Positions 61,796 through 64,000 of a stretch of 64,000 nucleotides of DNA are shown piece by piece. Origin of the DNA: Puia dinghuensis (GTDB taxonomy: Bacteria > Bacteroidota > Bacteroidia > Chitinophagales > Chitinophagaceae); the NCBI RefSeq assembly GCF_014642875.1, contig NZ_BMJC01000008.1:124001-188000 (forward strand). The letters are read 5' to 3'. The notes below the pieces were generated by a model, which was not told the origin of the DNA, ran no database searches, and saw nothing but the letters and a program-made list of their open reading frames with translations. The position numbers and the translations under genes were made by a program. Numbering within the stretch: position 1 is the stretch's first letter; each line of letters begins with the position of its first letter.

Positions 61796-62974
61796 ATGGT
61801 ATACAAAGTCATTGGTTTGATGAGCGGCAGCTCGCTCGATGGATTGGATCTTGCTTATGTGGAACTGCAGGAACGGGCTTCCACGAACCGTCAGGCGCCC
61901 CGGACCTGGGGGTATGAGCTGGTGAAGACGGCCTGCTATCCGTATCCGGAGGAATGGCGGCGGCGGCTGGCGGGGGCGACGGGGCTTTCGGCAATGGAAT
62001 ATCAATTGCTGCATGTGGAATATGGGCGTTATCTGGGCGAGCGGGTGTTGCAATTCATCGAAGAGAATGGGTTGCACTATCGCGTTCAGCTGATCGTGAG
62101 TCATGGCCATACCACCTTTCATGATCCGGCGCGGCGGATGACGGCGCAGCTGGGGGATGGCGCGGCGATTGCGGCTGTGACGCGCATCAATGTGGTGAGT
62201 GATCTTCGCGCGATGGACGTGGCGCTGGGTGGGCAGGGGGCGCCGATAGTGCCGATAGGGGAGATGCTGCTGTTGCCGGAGTTTGAGTTGTTTTTGAATT
62301 TGGGGGGGATCGCCAATGTGTCGCGCCACGGAGCCGGCGCCAGTGGCGGCGAGTTCCTGGCATTTGACGTCTGCCCCGCCAACCGGGTGCTGAATACCCT
62401 GGCGGCGACGGCGGGCATGGAATATGATAAGGATGGAATGCTGGCGGCGGGCGGCGGTGTGGACCTGGGGTTGCTGGACCAGCTGAATGCGTTGCCTTAT
62501 TACGCGGCGCCCTGGCCGAAGTCGCTGGCGAATGAATTTGGGACGGAGACGGTATTGCCGTTGGTGCGCCAGGCGATGAGTACGGGGCTCTCTACGGCGG
62601 ATGCGTTGCGGACCTATGTCGAGCATATCGCAGAGCAGGTGGAGCGGGCAGTGGAACAGCTATGTAGCTCCGGTTGCGACGCTCCGTTGGGGCGACAGGA
62701 ACCCGGGGCGGCGGGCGCGAACGTAGCAGGGCCCCAGGCGAAGCTGCTCGTCACGGGCGGCGGGGCGCATAACGCATTTCTGGTCGATCGGTTACGGGCA
62801 AGACTGGGCGTAGAAGTGGTGGTGCCGGAAGCTGCGCTAGTCGACTATAAGGAAGCATTGATCATGGCCCTCATCGGCGTGCTGCGCTGGCGCGAAGAAA
62901 ATAACGTCCTGGCGTCGGTGACGGGCGCCACCCGCGACAGCATCGGCGGGGCCGTCTGGATCGGGCAGGAATAA
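61796..62974 (+). CDS. anmK: Anhydro-N-acetylmuramic acid kinase
   Basis: 392 residues from ATG 61796 (MVYKVIGLMSGSSLDGLDLA), chosen because this is the family start; an ATG at 61712 adds an unrelated 28 residues. Family motifs: MSGSSLDG, LGGQGAPIVPIGE, LFLNLGGIANVS, FDVCPANRVLN and LLVTGGGAHN. It phosphorylates and opens 1,6-anhydro-N-acetylmuramic acid in cell-wall recycling. A 30-residue insert before LLVTGGGAHN (EQLCSSGCDAPLGRQEPGAA) is probably a variable loop. The aldo/keto reductase start is 12 bp downstream. Confidence 0.93.
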   Translation: MVYKVIGLMSGSSLDGLDLAYVELQERASTNRQAPRTWGYELVKTACYPYPEEWRRRLAGATGLSAMEYQLLHVEYGRYLGERVLQFIEENGLHYRVQLIVSHGHTTFHDPARRMTAQLGDGAAIAAVTRINVVSDLRAMDVALGGQGAPIVPIGEMLLLPEFELFLNLGGIANVSRHGAGASGGEFLAFDVCPANRVLNTLAATAGMEYDKDGMLAAGGGVDLGLLDQLNALPYYAAPWPKSLANEFGTETVLPLVRQAMSTGLSTADALRTYVEHIAEQVERAVEQLCSSGCDAPLGRQEPGAAGANVAGPQAKLLVTGGGAHNAFLVDRLRARLGVEVVVPEAALVDYKEALIMALIGVLRWREENNVLASVTGATRDSIGGAVWIGQE

Positions 62975-63400
62975 CAAATCTTTACTATGCAATACACAAC
63001 ACTGGGCAACACGGGCCTTATCGTATCCCGGCTTTCCTTTGGGGCGATGACATTTACGGCGGGCAACAAGAGCTTCGCCACGATCTACAAGACAGAAGAG
63101 GCGGACGCCAACGCGATGGTGGCACGGGCACTGGACGCGGGGGTGAATTTCTTCGACACGGCGGATGCATATGCGGGCGGCGAGTCCGAGGCGATGCTGG
63201 GCCGGGCGCTGAAGGGGCGGCGTTCGGAAGTGGTGATCACGACGAAAGTGGGCAACCGCACGGGCGAGGGGCTGGTGCAGACGGGCCTTAACCGGCGCCA
63301 TATCCTGTGGAGCATCGACCAGAGCCTGCGACGGCTGGACACGGATTTTGTAGACGTCTATCTTGCGCATAAGGAAGACCCGCACACGCCGCTGGAAGCA

Positions 63401-63462
63401 AGCGAGCGCAGCGAAGGTTGCGAACGAGGAGGAGCGTGTCGAAGCAGCTCCGACGAAGTTTT
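63401..63462 (+). repeat. 62-bp hairpin element, copy A
   Basis: AGCGAGCGCAGCGAAGG ... GACGAAGTTTT. Internal hairpin GGAGC/GCTCC, plus a smaller CGCA/TGCG stem. Ends fixed by the reading frame of the interrupted gene (GCA before, CTT after). Nearly identical to copy B; related to copy C at 25620. Confidence 0.85.
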
Positions 63463-63540
63463 CTTGCCGCCCTCGATGAAGTGGTGCGCAGCGGCAAGGC
63501 CCGCTACATCGGTTTCTCCAACTGGAGCGCCTGGCGGGCA

Positions 63541-63602
63541 TCCGAGCAGAGCGAAGGATGCGAACGAGGAGGAGCGTGTCGAAGCAGCTCCGACGAAGTT
63601 CT
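63541..63602 (+). repeat. 62-bp hairpin element, copy B
   Basis: TCCGAGCAGAGCGAAGG ... GACGAAGTTCT. The 41 bases from GCGAACGAGG to GACGAAGTT are identical to copy A. Ends fixed by the frame: GCA before, GCG after. No target-site duplication is evident. Confidence 0.85.
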
Positions 63603-64000
63603 GCGGCGCTGGAGTTGCAGCGGGCGCATGGTTGGGCGCCGTTCACGCATGGACAGATGCATTATTCCCTGCTGATCCGCGATATCGAAAGCGACCTGCT
63701 ACAGGTGCACGAGCGCTATGGCCTCGGCCTGACGGTGTGGAGTCCGCTGGTGAGCGGCTTCCTTTCGGGTAAGTATACCCACGAGAATATGGCGGACAAA
63801 GACAACAGAATGTCGGGCTTCGACATTATGCCCTTCGACAAAGAAGCAGGATTCCGGTTGGTCGACCGGCTGCGGAACATCGCCGGGCGGCATAAGGCGT
63901 CCGTGGCGCAGGTGGCCATTGCATGGCTGCTCGCGAAAAAGGCGGTGTCGAGTGTCATCGTCGGTGCCTCCAAGCCCCATCAGCTGGACGACAACCTTGC

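Larger units (their letters stand above)
62987..64000 (+). pseudogene. Aldo/keto reductase gene interrupted by two 62-bp elements, right end cut
   Basis: ATG 62987 opens LGNTGLIVSRLSFGAMTF, with the catalytic region FFDTADAYAGGESEAM and the lysine in VVITTKVGN, typical of AKR proteins. After PHTPLEA (63400) a 62-bp element breaks the frame. The next 78 bp, in a different frame, encode LAALDEVVRSGKARYIGFSN and WSAWRA. A second element at 63541 breaks the frame again. The third frame, from 63603, gives AALELQRAHGWAPFTHGQ and runs intact to the edge (VAIAWLLAKKAVSSVIVGAS). Deleting 62 bp at both sites gives one open frame. As read the gene is non-functional unless the elements are removed or bypassed. 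Confidence 0.8.

Noticed and set aside
62640-62760. Insert in anmK as a possible further mobile element.
   Set aside because: It keeps the frame and does not match the 62-bp or the larger repeats, so it is treated as a variable loop.

Overview
The window looks like a G+C-rich Bacteroidota chromosome, most probably Chitinophagaceae-like (inference). The evidence is two SusC/SusD outer-membrane pairs, one of them next to an ECF sigma factor and a FecR anti-sigma factor. Also typical are three large secreted proteins with C-terminal type IX sorting domains, a huge SpvB/RHS protein, AraC and LuxR regulators, DUF4199, DUF3817 and DUF1735 genes, and starts preceded by A-rich tracts rather than strong Shine-Dalgarno sites. 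I saw no rRNA, tRNA, CRISPR array or complete insertion sequence.

Layout. 1-4251 (minus): a restriction/defence-like operon of lower G+C, with a UvrD-type helicase, a RecB/AddB-like Fe-S nuclease and a beta-class adenine methyltransferase cut by the left edge. 4401-6608: katG. 6868-12572 (minus): SusC-SusD-DUF1735 uptake operon. 13210-17761: a six-repeat galactose-oxidase/kelch-like protein and a six-repeat IPT/TIG protein, both with sorting domains, flanking a small acidic protein. 17829-19620: GH25 muramidase and a higBA toxin-antitoxin pair. 19622-24633: DUF2278, DUF4199/LuxR, DUF937-like, nucleoside hydrolase and an unknown secreted protein. 24685-25572: AraC. 26058-38491: a type IX-sorted protein, a 3313-residue SpvB/RHS polymorphic-toxin-like protein and a small membrane protein overlapping its 3' end (candidate immunity). 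38573-43654: Tricorn-like protease and an amidohydrolase. 43655-45362: a broken AlbA_2/ATPase gene split by an A+T-rich cassette carrying a secreted proteasome-like Ntn hydrolase and a small lipoprotein. 45465-48843: AraC, two membrane proteins and a FAD amine-oxidase-like protein. 49088-51033: Rpn-family nuclease and small genes. 51101-57614 (minus): ECF sigma, FecR, SusC, SusD. 57804-61669 (minus): FtsX-type permease and phosphoesterase. 61796-end: anmK and an aldo/keto reductase.

The most unusual structure is not a classical gene. Four copies of a structured intergenic repeat lie on the plus strand at 6621-6753, 25578-25750, 46376-46484 and 55954-56038. They share both ends, and the closing pairs appear to covary (GCGTT/AACGC in three copies, GCGTC/GACGC in the fourth). 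A second, about 62-bp hairpin element is nested inside copy 2. It also occurs twice inside the aldo/keto reductase gene, at 63401-63462 and 63541-63602, where each copy breaks the frame. Removing exactly 62 bp at each site restores one continuous reductase reading frame up to the window edge. This looks like a small non-autonomous mobile element, or a sequence removed or bypassed during expression.

Second in interest are the left-edge helicase/nuclease/methyltransferase operon, whose Fe-S nuclease domain is divided over two overlapping reading frames, and the secreted proteasome-like hydrolase inside the broken ATPase gene.
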